From contig SEMN01000053.1 in assembly GCA_005408345.1 (NCBI GenBank), positions 620,001 to 684,000 of the forward strand: 64,000 nucleotides of DNA, given 5' to 3'. Position 1 is the first letter of the stretch. Every line of letters starts with the position of its first letter. Source of the stretch: Macquaria australasica. Taxonomy: Eukaryota > Chordata > Actinopteri > Centrarchiformes > Percichthyidae. Below the pieces are notes generated by a model that saw nothing but the letters and a program-made list of their open reading frames with translations, did not search any database and was not told where the DNA came from. Both the position numbers and the translations under genes were made by a program. Shown here piece after piece: positions 36,038 to 48,562 of this stretch.

Positions 36038-39000
36038 CAGAGAGGCCTTTGGAAGAACCCAGCTGGAGCAGGCTGCAGCTCGCTGTGGTGATCCTGGTGC
36101 CCTCCTGCCTGTTGTGTGTGGGGATCCTGCTGGGTGTGTTTGTTGTGCAGGGCCACCGCTGTGCCTACAACAGAGCCCGCAAGCAGGACCCAGAGGAGCC
36201 TCTGGATGACCAGATGCTCATGTCACCCGACAAATGTCTCAAAGATCTGATCTATGACATGAGCACCTCGGGCTCTGGATCAGGTAAGAGAAACACCAGC
36301 TGGCTTAACAGATATGATGATACAGACTGTTTGATTTATCCCGGGTTAAACTCAACAAGACTTTAATAAATGTGAAGCAAGTAATATGAAATGATTACAT
36401 ATCAATATCAGCGCATGGTCTTCCTGGTGGAAATAATTGTTTTGTGTCTTGCAGGTCTGCCACTGCTGGTCCAGCGGACTATAGCTCGGACCATTGTCCT
36501 GCAGGAGACCATTGGGAAGGGTCGATTTGGGGAGGTGTGGCGGGGAAAGTGGCGAGGAGAGGATGTGGCAGTGAAGATCTTCTCCTCCAGGGACGAGAGG
36601 TCGTGGTTTCGCGAAGCAGAGATTTATCAGACCATCATGCTCAGACATGAGAACATCTTGGGCTTCATTGCTGCTGATAACAAAGGTGTGAGATTCAGAT
36701 ACACTGACCAAAGTTAATCAAGTTCACATGACAGTTATGAGATAAATGTGCCAACATGTGACTGTATTATTTGCTGTGTGCTGCAGATAATGGCTCGTGG
36801 ACCCAGCTCTGGTTGGTGTCAGAGTACCATGAGCATGGCTCCCTGTATGACTACCTGAACAGGTACACACTCTCTGTGGAAGGCATGATCGTCCTTGCTT
36901 TGTCCATAGCCAGTGGCCTGGCGCATCTCCACATGGAAATCATTGGAACACAGGGTAAGGCTGCATTAAGTGAATGAAGAACATGAATTCTTGGGCACTG
37001 ACCTCATATTCATTCAAACAATTATGGCACTTGTGTGCGCAGTAAACCCACCATATACTAAATAATGGTCTTAACCTTGATTCCATCAATAATGATCGGC
37101 CTATGTATCCTCAAAACAGTTTGTCAATTGATAAATTAGATTGTGATTTAGGGCTGCAACAAAAGATTATTTTTTCCTTTTTTGATTGATTGATTGATTG
37201 ATTGATTGGCATTTAGTCTCTGAAATGTCAAAAATAGTGAAAAATGGTCACAGTTTCCCATATCACAAAGTTATGTCTTCACATGTCCAACCAAAAGCCC
37301 GAAACCCAAAAATAATCAATTTAAAATCATATAGAACATGCATCATGTAGAACAGTAGCAAACCCTCACTTTTGAGCAGATGGAACCAGCAAATGGTTGG
37401 TATTTTGCTTGATAAAGGACTTAAAAGATTAATTGATCATGAAATTTGTTGATGATGGTGATTATTTTTCTGTTGATCTAATCGATTAATTGACTAATTG
37501 TTTCAGCACTACAGTAATTACACAATTCAGCTGTGTTATTTCATTAACATTAAGTTTCATTGATGGCTGTGATAATTTGATTTGGTAATGTTATGTATGT
37601 CAGAATACTACAAAACATTGGTGAAGAAGTTTTTTTTTTTTTTTTGCTCCATTAATCCTGCCAGATTTAGCTTATTTTCACTGAAAGATGAAAAATATTT
37701 GTCTTCATATAAAGCACATTTTTGGGCCTAAAACCATATTTGTGGCCTTCTTGGTTCTAGGGAAACCTGCCATTGCTCACAGAGACCTAAAGTCTAAAAA
37801 TATCCTGGTGAAGAAGAACGGCACTGCAGTCATCGCAGATTTGGGCTTGGCTGTGAAACACGACTCCAACACCAACACCATTGACATACCGTCCAACCAC
37901 AGAGTGGGAACCAAGAGGTTGGATTTACGTCACAATGCAACATACAATTAACACACAGAAAATAGAAACATGAAATATAACTAAAGTGACTTCAAACCTG
38001 GTCCAATTTATTTGATGTGCTAGATTTCCTATGAAGTTTACATAGTAGTCAATTTCTAAGTTTCTCCAAAGTCAATGTGTTTTACATTTTACAATACTTT
38101 TTATTGGCTCACAACACGGAGTGATCCAGCTTCCTCTGCACTGTTTTCTGCAAGAAAAGCAGAATCCATAATCAAAAACCCAGTGAGTTTCCACTGTGTC
38201 ATGCACATTCAGTCCCATTAGTCATTCCTAAAATAATGTACTGTTTGTTAACAGAGTAATGTTAGCTGGTTGTGTGTAATGCAATAATGAAACAACCAGT
38301 GTTGTTGAAGGCCTATTGAGGAAAAATACTGGACATGAAACCTCAACTTATTAGTTAAAGCAAACAGGATGGATGCAACTAGTTATTGTAAAAACACATT
38401 TTTCTGGTAAAGTGATATATGTATCATGTATGATACATGTATTTATCTATATAGACCAAACTTAAACTCTGTATGTGTAGGATTTAAAATGTTTTGACTT
38501 TAGTGACTCCTAATGGTACAAACTGTAAAGTATCCCGTAGACTGATATCCTTGTCAAACTAAAACCATAAATCAGCAATGAGTGCTGTCAGTTTAGATTT
38601 TAAAGATAATGTTTTTGTTGTTCAAGGTCCCAGAAACATAATGTTTGGATCTCTTTGCATTCGGAGTGAACTGTGCTTGTTTTTTTTCCGTAGTTTCTCC
38701 AAATGTATGATTTTCAATTCAGAGATCATGACTCTGACAAGATTTACAATGAACCCACTCACAAACCAGTTAAGGAAATATTCCAAGAAGTACTGGGCGT
38801 TTTATCTCATTAGGCCTTAATTATTTTGTCCTCTGCAGGTACATGGCCCCGGAAATCCTGGATGAGACAATCAATATGACCAGCTTCGAGTCTTTCAAGC
38901 GGGCGGATATCTACTCGCTAGGCCTGGTGTTTTGGGAACTGGCCCGAAGATGCTCTGTTAGGGGTACCTTAAATGACACATGCACATGTAAACTCCCACT

Positions 39001-41258
39001 TGTTTATCGATATTTATAGAAATATTTAATCATCAGCAAAACTGCACTGTGACACTAATAGTACATACATGACACCACTGTAACAGTAACTGTAATTGTC
39101 TTTCGCATGCTAATTTTAGGTCCTTTATATCCTGTTTTTCAGTACACTGCACAACATCAATCCTGTGTGTCATGAGGCGTGATAAAAAAAAATCTCCATC
39201 TTTGTTATTTTCACAGGACTTAATGAAGATTTCCAGCTGCCTTATTATGACCTGGTGCCTTCTGATCCGACCATTGAGGACATGAGGAAGGTGGTGTGTG
39301 AGCAGAAACTCAGACCCAACATTCCCAACCAGTGGCAGAGCTGCGAGGTGAGAGAGAAAACTTTATCTGATAGTGTGTGTATGAAACTGTAAAAGTCAGA
39401 TACAAAACAAAAACAGACTTAACGTGCCATGTGCTTAGAGGATAAATCTGGTTTGTTACAACGCAGGCGTTCTTTTTGTAGCAGAGGTGTTCAGTGCACG
39501 TATGAACACATTTTTAATCCACAAACTGAACCGACTATCCTGAATCATCATTTAAACTGACTGAATTAGTAGCTTTCAGCATTAGAGCTCCCCTCACTGG
39601 TGACTGAAAGCACTGTCTTCAGCTCAGTTGTTACTTCATGGATAAAAGCTTACTGAAAGACCGCAAAAGCCAAAGAAACAATCACGACGCAATAACTGTG
39701 TTGCAGATTGATGAGCTTTTAAGATTATTAACAGTGCTTTTATCGCCGTAGTTTGTGCTGAACTGAACAAAACAGACTGATCTTACTACTGATCTGAAAA
39801 CAGTAAGAAACAGCCTGTCTGAACTATGATGAGACTGGTTAGCCTGAACAACATTTACATGGTTAGTGACTACAAATCTTTGAACTGAACCAAACAAAAC
39901 AATTTGAATCAGCAAAGTGATTTGTAATTTTCACCAGTATTTCTTATCAGATATGATAACATTGTACTCGCCAAAGTACCTGCAGAGATCTGGGAACACG
40001 ATGACATCAAGTACAATGAGGCAAGAAACACAAGCGGTCAGACAGCTGTTTTGCCAGATTGTCTAAACCACTTTATTTGGAGGTATAATCAAAAGTGAGC
40101 ACCCCCGAAATGTCGGTAATAATCTCTCATTGCACAGGAAAACTTTGCCCAATGATTTACAGTATGACTACAGTAAAGGCCTCAGTATGCTACAAAACAA
40201 GTGCTTGTCGGATGGTCGAACATCCAGTGGTTAGGAGAGACTAGTAGATGAAATTGTGTGCCGTTATGCCCATTTGAATGATCGCGTCTTGTTGCTCTTT
40301 ATTAATTAAAGTGTGGCCAGTCAGAAGAAGTATAAATGCTTTTTTCCTTTCAGACATGTTTGGATGACACATTGTACAAACTAGTTTGTTTGAAGCATAC
40401 TGAACCCTTAAGTAAGGTAGATCAAAGATGAACCAGTAAATCTGGGTAATATTTTTACAGTTCGCCTTCTTTTTCCCTTTCAACCTGGATGCTTGTTTAA
40501 AAACCTGTTTGATTCTCTAACTGCTTGTGTTTCTTGCCCTGTCTGACTGCTTCTTAGCAATTCATTTGGTGAGTCCAATGTTATTATTAAGGAAAGGAAT
40601 GCTGGAAACCATAAATTCCCTTAAAAGCTTATGTAAGCTTGGGGGGAAAGACGTCAAATCTCCACAAAGTCATACCAGCACAGGAGGAATGACGCACCTG
40701 AAACTTTTTCTTAGCTTCCCCTTAGGTAACTGACTAGGAGTGATTGACAGGACGGGGTCATGCCCTTTTGTCTCAGACTTCTTATTGGTTGGATCTGCTT
40801 CCACTCATTTAACTTTGAACCAGTACCTAACAGAGGAATAGTTGGGCTAAGACTGTTATTCTGACATATCACATTATTCATTTTTGGCCACCAAATAAAA
40901 TGTTATATCAAAAACGTTGCCTACTGTAGCTAAGTTATCTGTACAGGATCAAGAAAAGAGGTTAGATCAGTCCTTTTGGATAATAACCAATAGGAGATTC
41001 AACGTACATATAACTGAAGCTCTTGGTATTTATGTTGTTCAAGGTAAGAAGCTGACACTTCAGCCTATTCTCTAAATAAAGTGACACTTTGGCTTTTATA
41101 TAAACCATACTGTCTCCTTGTTGCTACACCAGGTTCTGCGTGTGATAGGCAAACTGATGAGAGAGTGCTGGTACGCCAACCCTGCTGCTCGACTCACTGC
41201 TCTGCGGGTCAAGAAAACTGTGTCTCAGCTGTCTGTCATCAAGGACGTCAAAGATTAG
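27144..41258 (+). CDS. acvr1c: Activin receptor type 1C (ALK7)
   Basis: Type I Ser/Thr kinase receptor for Nodal/activin/GDF-type ligands at the plasma membrane, signalling to SMAD2/3. Exons: 27144-27213, 32886-33116, 36041-36283, 36455-36685, 36787-36954, 37761-37917, 38839-38963, 39217-39347, 41133-41258. All junctions are GT-AG and in phase. The product is 493 residues, the human ALK7 length as I recall it. Order: signal peptide 1-23, one ectodomain (GLKCVCQLC ... CCFTDFCNN), TM about 113-136, TSGSGSGLP box, and kinase with VAVK Lys222, HRD Asp323 and DLG Asp341. The L45 loop ADNKDNGSWTQ is the ALK4/5/7 type. acvr1b is the main alternative; synteny with acvr1, cytip, ermn and galnt5 favours acvr1c. 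Intron 1 (5.7 kb) contains a dispersed repeat and a LINE relic. Confidence 0.94.
28042..28375 (-). repeat. Dispersed 'gggctgcaac...ATTAATCG' repeat, copy 1
   Basis: Reverse-oriented copy. It starts tagagctgaagtaaatcaga, contains 'ctggtcggacaaaaaagaca' and 'tcatatatgatagtaaactg', and ends in 'gttgcaacccc'. The same string order recurs at 37150-37515, 62555-62912 and 63774-64000. It is AT-rich with terminal ATTAATCG-type inverted motifs, is common in teleosts, and has no coding capacity. Confidence 0.75.
30790..31420 (+). mobile_element. Decayed LINE reverse-transcriptase relic (L2-like)
   Basis: Pieces of a reverse transcriptase appear in order but in shifting frames. 'ELQHWLGISG' (about 30860) is followed by 'CGVPQGSILDPTLFS' (about 30945), a YIDDLQMYLSF form of the catalytic YADD-Q box (about 31050), and a C-terminal 'FQHWLSVGFRI' (about 31350) resembling the usual 'LHWLPVxxRI'. 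The catalytic Ala is changed and frames are broken, so this is an old inactive fragment in intron 1 of acvr1c. It differs in sequence from the 20-25 kb LINE. Confidence 0.7.
33117..35998. other. acvr1c intron 2, no gene recognised
   Basis: The interval between the ectodomain and TM exons holds AT-rich unique-looking sequence and small spurious frames on both strands. No ectodomain-like second exon was found here: the ten-cysteine pattern appears once in acvr1c, unlike acvr1. It ends in the GT repeat next to the TM exon. Confidence 0.5.
35999..36034 (+). repeat. (GT)18 tract abutting the acvr1c TM-exon acceptor
   Basis: Eighteen GT units end six bases before the acceptor AG (36039-36040), with only TATC between. 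No conventional polypyrimidine tract is present. UG-rich RNA just upstream of a 3' splice site is known to bind TDP-43 and CELF proteins and to weaken exon inclusion, as in CFTR exon 9. The exon it precedes is the symmetric 243-nt TM exon. Confidence 0.95.
37150..37515 (+). repeat. Dispersed 'gggctgcaac...ATTAATCG' repeat, copy 2
   Basis: Starts agggctgcaac and ends with 'gattaattgactaattgttt' and 'cagcac'. It contains a (GATT) run at 37183-37207 and phrases such as 'ggaaccagcaaatggttggt'. It lies in acvr1c intron 5 and has the opposite orientation to copy 1. Confidence 0.75.
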
Positions 41259-41483
41259 TTCGATTTGTTGCCCTGCAGATCAGCACTGGTGCTGGCACTG
41301 GTGCAACACCAAGGACTGGAGAGTTGTTGGAGGCAAACAGGGAGAAACTGTTCGTTCTAACTGCCTAAGGCTGCCCTCTTCAGGACACAACCACACTGTT
41401 CACCCTCAGAGAGCAGATTCAGGTTGTTTTTGGTGCCAAAGTATTGTAGAGGGTGTCTGTGGATGCTTTGCACATAGACACCT

Positions 41484-41489
41484 AATAAA
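41484..41489 (+). terminator. acvr1c: acvr1c proximal polyadenylation signal
   Basis: AATAAA 226 bp after the acvr1c stop. It would give a short 3' UTR. A distal pair of signals near 43.9 kb may give a long one. Confidence 0.4.
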
Positions 41490-41959
41490 CCAATTTGAAC
41501 CAAACAACTTTTGGTAGGAAGAGCCATATGAAATAAGAATATGTATAATGTATATACAGATTATTCTGCTACCTCAGACATTTAAGTGCCCAAAGCTTGA
41601 AGTTGCACATTGTGATGTTTTCGTGCCATATCTTGTAACAAACAAAGTATTGCTGGGTAGGTAGTGTGCTAACTGACAATCACAAAGAAGAGAGGATAAG
41701 ACACCCTAACTGGTTCTGACTGGTTTTAAATGACACATGTACAGACTATCCCTGAGAATCGTAACTTTAAAGTGCTTTTGCATAGTATTATAGTACTATT
41801 GTAGATAAATAGTTTGTTGAAAACTCTGTGGAAAGGCTTCTATACACTTAACAGGAATACAACTGTGCATTTCCAAGTGGAAGACATCCTTTAGCTAAAT
41901 ATCTTTAAGTGGGTTTTTTAGTGTGATTTAGTTCTAGCTATTGGCTCCGTGGATAGCAA

Positions 41960-42250
41960 GGACAGTCGCTCGTTCTGTTGGTCAAAAAACCTCGACAAGT
42001 ATTGAATGGATAACGATGACATTTTTGCACGGACATTCATGGTCCCCAGAGGATGAACCCTAATAACTTCGTTGATCCCCTGACTTTGCATACAACTGAG
42101 GTTGACAGAGTCCAGCTGAAACTAATAAGAGTTAAGCCAAGTCTGGGGCTATCCTAAAATCATCACAGGAAACCGTGTTGGATTATTTAAAAACGTGACC
42201 ATTTCTCTGGCGCCGCCCTCAGGCCAAACTTTAAATATTTAGCCTGACTA
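41960..42250. repeat. Dispersed repeat related to 19158-19610
   Basis: Shares 'acattcatggtccccagagg', 'gatgaaccctaat', 'tgatcccctgactttgcat' and 'ggcgccgccctcaggccaaa' phrases with the repeat downstream of acvr1. Partial and degenerate. It may be transcribed as part of the acvr1c 3' UTR if the distal polyadenylation site is used. Confidence 0.5.
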
Positions 42251-43880
42251 GTGGTAAGAATTACAAAGTTGTCTCTCCATATTTTAACAGCCTCATGGGA
42301 TCAGTGGCTATAGACTTTTTCGTCTTGTCCTTTATGTAAAGAGAAGTACCGCTGTGAACTCCTGCTATAAATTTTGCACATTTAAAGCTTTAAGTTGCTG
42401 AAAAGAGTTGCTCTGAATGTTCATGAATGTTATGTTTTGTATTTCTCGAATATATTTATTCACACTGGAGACATGTTATTGAAATGATAAAATCTTAGCT
42501 ACCCTAATGCAGAAGTTAAATTCAGTCTTGTTAACGCTGGCTCAAATGTATTTTTTAACAGGGAAATCTAACAACTACGTACAGTACATGCTGAAAAACA
42601 CTCCATTTTACAAGCCCGATGCAGTGTTAGAGCAGGTTTCCTGTTGTACCAGATAATTGTTATGAAAGCAAAGACCAAGATAAGATTAGATCTTGATAAA
42701 GATCTTGATAAAGCTAAAGATAAAATCATAAAACAAGAAGATAATGAGAAAACATAACAGACCAAAAGGCTGATGTAGAAGTAAAGTATATTGTGTTAAT
42801 TGTATACATTGTCATTGGTACTGTAGTCAAATCAGTTTAAGACATTTCACTTGGAGAGCACAGTTTGGGTGACGGGTGCACATATGATCACTAATGCCAT
42901 TGTCTGTCTTAGGGAAAGTGCCCACGGGTAAATCTGTTCTTCATGTGTGCTTGTATGTGCTCACATGTGTGCAGGTGTGTCTGTGTGTGCACGTGACTGT
43001 GTGTGTTTCATATCATGTGAACTGATCCTGTATTTGAAGATGTGAATCTGATGAATTATTGTAGTGTTTGTGAAACCGGTGCTGTGGAGAAAACCGTTCC
43101 ATGTTTCCCAGCCATCATGGCTTTTCATTCTTGTCTAGCTCTACATCCTCAGTTAATGTTCATGTTTTTAGTTGCGAAGGCGAGTTACATACTTCCATGT
43201 AGATGCTTGGGATCAGCGTTGACACATGTAAGTGTTCTCCTATTATGAAGGTGTCATGATGACTGGATGTCCTGTATCAGCTATGTTGCCTCTTGAAAAT
43301 AAGCTATGTACAGTAGCCTGTTGCTCTCTTGGCAAATATCAGTTCATGTGCAAGTCTTCGTTTTTTTCTTTCTGTGAAATGATTAGTTGACTTCAATCAT
43401 GGAATCGTTCGACTTTATGTGTTGCAGAATACAGATAGGAAATATTGCAGTATTAAAGCGACTGGCTCTGCCTGTGTCCACTGAAAATACTTGTGGTATA
43501 AATTTGTTTTTGTTTTTTTCATGTGATGTTGGATCTACGCTGAGCCAAGCTTATATTTTGTCTATTGTGTCATATCTGCTTCTCCAAGAATCAGACAGGC
43601 GACACAGAGAAGAACTGATAGCTAAGCTTATAAAGACCTATCAGTCATTCCAAAGAGGAGTGATCACTATGTGCAATTTCTGACTGGTGTCTTTTTTTAT
43701 ATATTGTATATGAAATAGCTAGATATTAAGAAACGTGATACTGCTTTCATAAAATCATCATAAAACCATCCAGTTATTTAGATTCAAATTTTTGATTTAT
43801 GTGGAACAGTTTTGTGTTGTTGCTCAGATTTCATGCCATTGCATTGTACCTTTTCTCTTGCACTATTTATTCTGTATAGA

Positions 43881-43907
43881 AATAAATGATATCAGTGGGT
43901 CAATAAA
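43881..43907 (+). terminator. acvr1c: Candidate distal acvr1c polyadenylation signals
   Basis: Two AATAAA hexamers (43881-43886 and 43902-43907) precede a T-rich stretch at 43938-43950, as at many vertebrate poly(A) sites. They lie 2.6 kb after the acvr1c stop with no intervening gene, so they may end a long 3' UTR. This is inference from position only. Confidence 0.45.
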
Positions 43908-43919
43908 CTGTTTTTCATG

Positions 43920-45860
43920 GAGCGAACTGTTTTCATGTCTTTTTTTTTTCATGATTGAAAGATGAGGCGTGTTTTTTTTTTTAGTATAAAATGTCTCAAT
44001 TGTGATTTTGAAAGCCCTGAATGTGCAGAGCTGTGCACATTGCTGCATGTAGGACAGAATTTCCCGGAGCAACTTATCTGAAGCAGGTCATTTTTAATTC
44101 CCCCATCACACTTTACCTTAACTGACATGACTCATCTCCGCTTTCGGTTCTACTTCTGTGTACACTGTTTATGATGTAGATGTGGCCGTTAGACAGAGGA
44201 AATAAAGCTGAAATGTGGAGGCCATCAGCACTACGCAGATGAGTCAACGCCTTAAGATTGTGCTGCGAGTTGCTTTAACGGATTCATTACTGTGCTGCCT
44301 GTCACCACAGACAAGGGAGATCACACAGTGTCACTTACAGGAGGTTTATGAGGCACATTTGAAAACTTCCCCATAGTGATAACACTGAGCAAGGGATCCA
44401 GTTGCAAATTGACAAAATGATATTAGTTTTAGCTTTGTTGCTATTTTAACTACTTAAAAGGTCACCTTTAAGCAACCCTCATGTGCCAATATGTACACTG
44501 AAACAGTTATGAAACAGCTCATTAAAGAAACAATGTTCAATAACAAAACAGAAAGAGGGAATTTTGTACTAAAAAAAGACTGTAACATTGGAAGATAACA
44601 CTTGATTTGATTAGCAAATACTACTGTAGCCTCATGTTAGTTTCAGCTGAACTTTAGAATGCATTTTAACACAAAACATGCAGCCAGTATGGACAGGAGG
44701 AATGATTACAGAGACCCATAACTGTTTCAATGTACATATGGGCATGTGAGTATTGTTTTAAGATAGACTTCAAAAAATGTGAACCTATTCTGTTGTCTTC
44801 CTTACTTACTTACTCAAGCAGCAGGAGAGTGCATGCTATCAATGAAGAGAACATGTATTATTTTCTGTACTTACAGAAGTGAAAATGTGGATGGGAATTT
44901 GCAATGTCCTGGTGAAATGGGACTTCTGTGTTCCAGACAGCCCCGTGGTCGGCTGAGCTGAGGGTTAGTGGGGCAGAGGGGATTGCTGTGAGGCAATCTG
45001 CTAGTTAAGGAGTATTTCTCCTTGGTTCATATATAAAGAACTGAGGCTCAAAGTGAACTAACCCTTTTCTCTGATTTTCTGGCCACCGAAGAAGTGCAGC
45101 TTTTGTGCATGGTGAAAGATGATATTCTTTTCCTGCAGAAAAACAAACAGTGTGCCTATTGTAGGCATGGGTGTGGTAGTGGGAGAAGGTTTGTACTCTG
45201 TGGTTCAGTTTTCTTTAACCCATCAGCCATTGTCTCCCTGACTGCCGTCCTGTGCGTGTGATTTCCCTTTTGAACCGACGGTGTCTGATGCCTTCGGCCC
45301 AGTGACCCATGCTGTCTGTTTGGGGAGTGTGACACTGGCCCCGAGCTAAATCAGCCTTTTGTCTGTCCTCATGAGACAAGTCTCCCTGCTTGGCAGAACA
45401 CAGGACTCAGGCTTAGACTGAGGCTTAGCCCATTGAGAAACTGAGAGTGAGAGAGGCTGGAAGCAGGTGCTGGTGGAGGCGTGAGGTGGCAGTTGCTCAT
45501 GCATTGCTGGTTTCTGACAGACCATAAATCGAATTGCTAAGACTGCAAAAAGGGAAAGGGATTATTTGAAGGGGCATAATAAGAAAAAGGCTTAAACATC
45601 CTCCTTCCTTTGCTTTTCAAAACAGCAGATCTGCCCTTCTCAAGAAAGAGAAAGAAGAACAAAAAAAAAGTCAGAAGAGGTGAACAGGAAAGAAGGTATG
45701 TGAGGCTGTGATCTGCAGATGCAGGTCCACCACAGACATCACATGATGTGGATTTCCGCTTTGACACATATAGCTTCTGGCTGCAAAGCGGGACAGGGTC
45801 ACACAATCACTGAAGAGCTGCTGCAGCAGGACATGATGGTGCTTTGAGGACTACTCTACC
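43920..45860. other. Intergenic region and cytip 5' flank
   Basis: No protein family or RNA gene was recognised. Small frames at 43863-44961 and 45537-45806 look spurious. The last few hundred bases before 45861 should include the cytip 5' UTR and promoter, but no core promoter element was identifiable. Confidence 0.4.
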
Positions 45861-48562
45861 ATGCAATCCACCATGAATTTCAATGGACTTCAACGCCAGA
45901 GCAGCCAAGAGAATTACATTGGGGATAATACTCTGAAGAAGAAAAGTTCCCTGTGGTACCGACGTTCACTGAGGGGAAACAATGACCGACACCGGCAGAA
46001 CACCAGCTCTCTGCCCAGAGTACGCAAGGTGAGACAATAAATCAAGTGTAATATATAGCTGGAATATATAGTGTCAACACACTATACTTTAAATATCATG
46101 AAACGCTGGCATAAAAATTAGATTAGATGAGATTTTTCTTATACAGTATTCTTTTATAATGAGAAGCAGTTCACTGATTTACCACAAACTATGCAACAAA
46201 AACCCAGCAGCTCCCTGCAACTGACCAAAAGCCTTTTAACAATTTTAATCTTTTGAGTTATGTAACACTATATGATTAAACTGTTCTCACATTGAACAAC
46301 TTCTCTAGTTTCCTGATAGGTTTAAAACTTAAATCTATTATATTGTTTTAAAGAGGAACTCTGCATTTCTCCTTTTGCAGCCCAAACTAACCCACTCCAA
46401 CTCACTGGTTGATTACTCTGACCCACAAAGGTAAATATATCAAATCTGATGTGCAATTTATCATACAGCCTTACTACATATAAAATACTATATATTGCAT
46501 TTGTTGTTTTTGCAATAGATTTTTTCACTGAAAGAGAATTAAAGAGCAGTTCCTGAAATATTGATTTTCTCTTTTTTTTGCACAGGACCACAATTATACT
46601 GGAAAAGCAAGACAATGAAACATTTGGTTTTGAAATTCAGGTAAGTGTTATCACATTTTATAATCATTAAGATGAAGTACACATGCATCGTTGACATGCT
46701 TTTTAATTTCTTATTCTAGAGTAATGCCCACTCCATGTTTAAGACGATTTTACTGTGGAAAAGTATTGCTTTGGCAGCTTTCATGACAAAATTGTCTCTT
46801 GTTGCAGACCTATGGCCTGCAGCTGAAGGACAGCTCTGCAGTGGAGATGTGCACATTTGTGCGCAAGGTGCAGGAGGACAGCGCTGCTGAGAATGCTGGC
46901 CTGACCGCAGGTGAACCACCCACATCTTCTTTACAGGCCTTACACAGACCTTAATATGCATGCAAAACCGTCAGACCTTAGTGTCTGGTGTACATAGAGT
47001 ATCAGATAAATCACTTGCCACACATGCTACATGCACGCTACTCTCCACCTACACAAACACATACTGTATACTGATGCACAAATGCAATGCAAAGCCATCT
47101 TCTCGTAATTGATTAGTTCCTTTTTTTTTGCATCCTCATTCATTGTAGGAGATATTATTATCACTATCAACGGGGTCAGCATTGAAGGATCATCTCATCA
47201 GCACATACTTGATCTAATAAGAGAATCAACCAACAGTCTAAAGTGAGTGACAGAAATAAAAACTTCCTAGACTGTCATGTTGGCACAATGATAAATGCAC
47301 TGCACATGAATAAAAAGAGAATTTAAACAGTGTTTTCTGGTGACAGTGTGTGTAATTATGTGTTATTATGTGATTCCAGGATGGAGACTGTGTGTGGGAA
47401 TGTAGTGAAGCAGATAGAGCTGGAGAAGAGGATGAACCTGCTTAAGGTGTGTCTCTTTAACCGTGCCCATGTTTGTTGTTGCTGTAGCACTGTGTTTGTA
47501 TTAAGCAGCCTACAAACGGCTGTCATTGAACCATACAAACCCAGCTGCTAATAATAAAGTTAAAACTGCCACACTGTTGTAATTACAGGTTGACCTATTA
47601 ATACACCACTGTGTGAAACAGCATATACTCAAACATTGCACATCTAAACCCACACTGCAGAAGAACTGTGTGCTCCAATACTGAGATATTGTATTTGCTG
47701 GTAAATTGGTAAATGTTCTGAATGTATAAGATAAAAGAATTTCACTGGAAGTAAAACCATGGTGTTTTTTTGTTTTTTTTGCCCATACAGCAATCACTAC
47801 GTGAAAAACTGGTGGAGCTGAATGCACTTACATTACAGGAAAAACGCCTAACGCGAGGTGAGAGGCTTTGCTCAGCTGTCAGACCACAGCACTTCCTTTC
47901 TCACGGCCATTACCATATTTCTAAAGCGGCACGGTTTTTGATGTGAATTGAAGTGTAAACTCCGAATAAATTAGATGGAGGACTTCCCCTGAGACATGAA
48001 CACAGAAGCTGCTGACGAACATCCTGTTACAAACTTCTCGTCAGCTGCAACTTTTACTAACAGGGGCTTTGTTATATTTTCAGGTAACTTGAACAACAGC
48101 AGCCTCCACCTCGCAATGGACTGTTCTGCGATTCTGAGCTCCCCAATGGGCCGCTGTGGCCGGCGTTTTTCTAGTGACAGTAGCTGCAGGAGCGTGATGA
48201 CAGATGACAGTGACCAGGTCAGTGTGTTTGGGGATCTGAACTCTCCAAGCCCCTGCAGTGCAGCCAGCACCACAACAGACGATGACTGCTTCTTCTCCAG
48301 AGATTTTCCTTCACAGGACAGCTCCAGCAGGTTTTCATCGAGCTCCAGCCATCATCACCAATCCCTCGGCCGCTCCAGCAGCTCCAGTTTGGCTGGCAGC
48401 AGCAGCTCCCTCTCTCCTTCCTGGGAGGAAACAAGGATCTCCTCCTTGTTTGGTACCCTGCCCCGTAAAAGCAGGAGAAGCAGTGTTCGCAAACACATCT
48501 TCAAGTTAATTCCTGGACTCCAGCGATCAGTTGAAGAGGAGGAGATGGGAACAAACACTTAG
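45861..48562 (+). CDS. cytip: Cytohesin-interacting protein (PDZ adaptor)
   Basis: Cytosolic scaffold that, in mammals, binds cytohesins through its coiled coil and limits leukocyte integrin adhesion. Exons: 45861-46028, 46381-46430, 46586-46640, 46808-46910, 47149-47242, 47380-47446, 47791-47857, 48084-48562, giving 360 residues (human about 359). The PDZ domain spans about 74-165, with the GLGF-type carboxylate-binding loop as TFGFEIQ and an identical EKQDNETFGFEIQ string to human as recalled. A Leu/Glu/Lys-rich coiled coil follows (about 165-200), then a Ser-rich region, then the family C-terminus FGTLPRKSR ... SVRK ... IPGLQRSVEEEE. The start is the first ATG of the frame; a second Met lies four codons later. 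An open frame reading back to 47996 is intronic. Confidence 0.94.

Noticed and set aside
47996..48562. Stand-alone 188-codon + strand gene
   Set aside because: Its first part reads through the intron before the last cytip exon (acceptor at 48082-48083); the rest is the cytip C-terminus.
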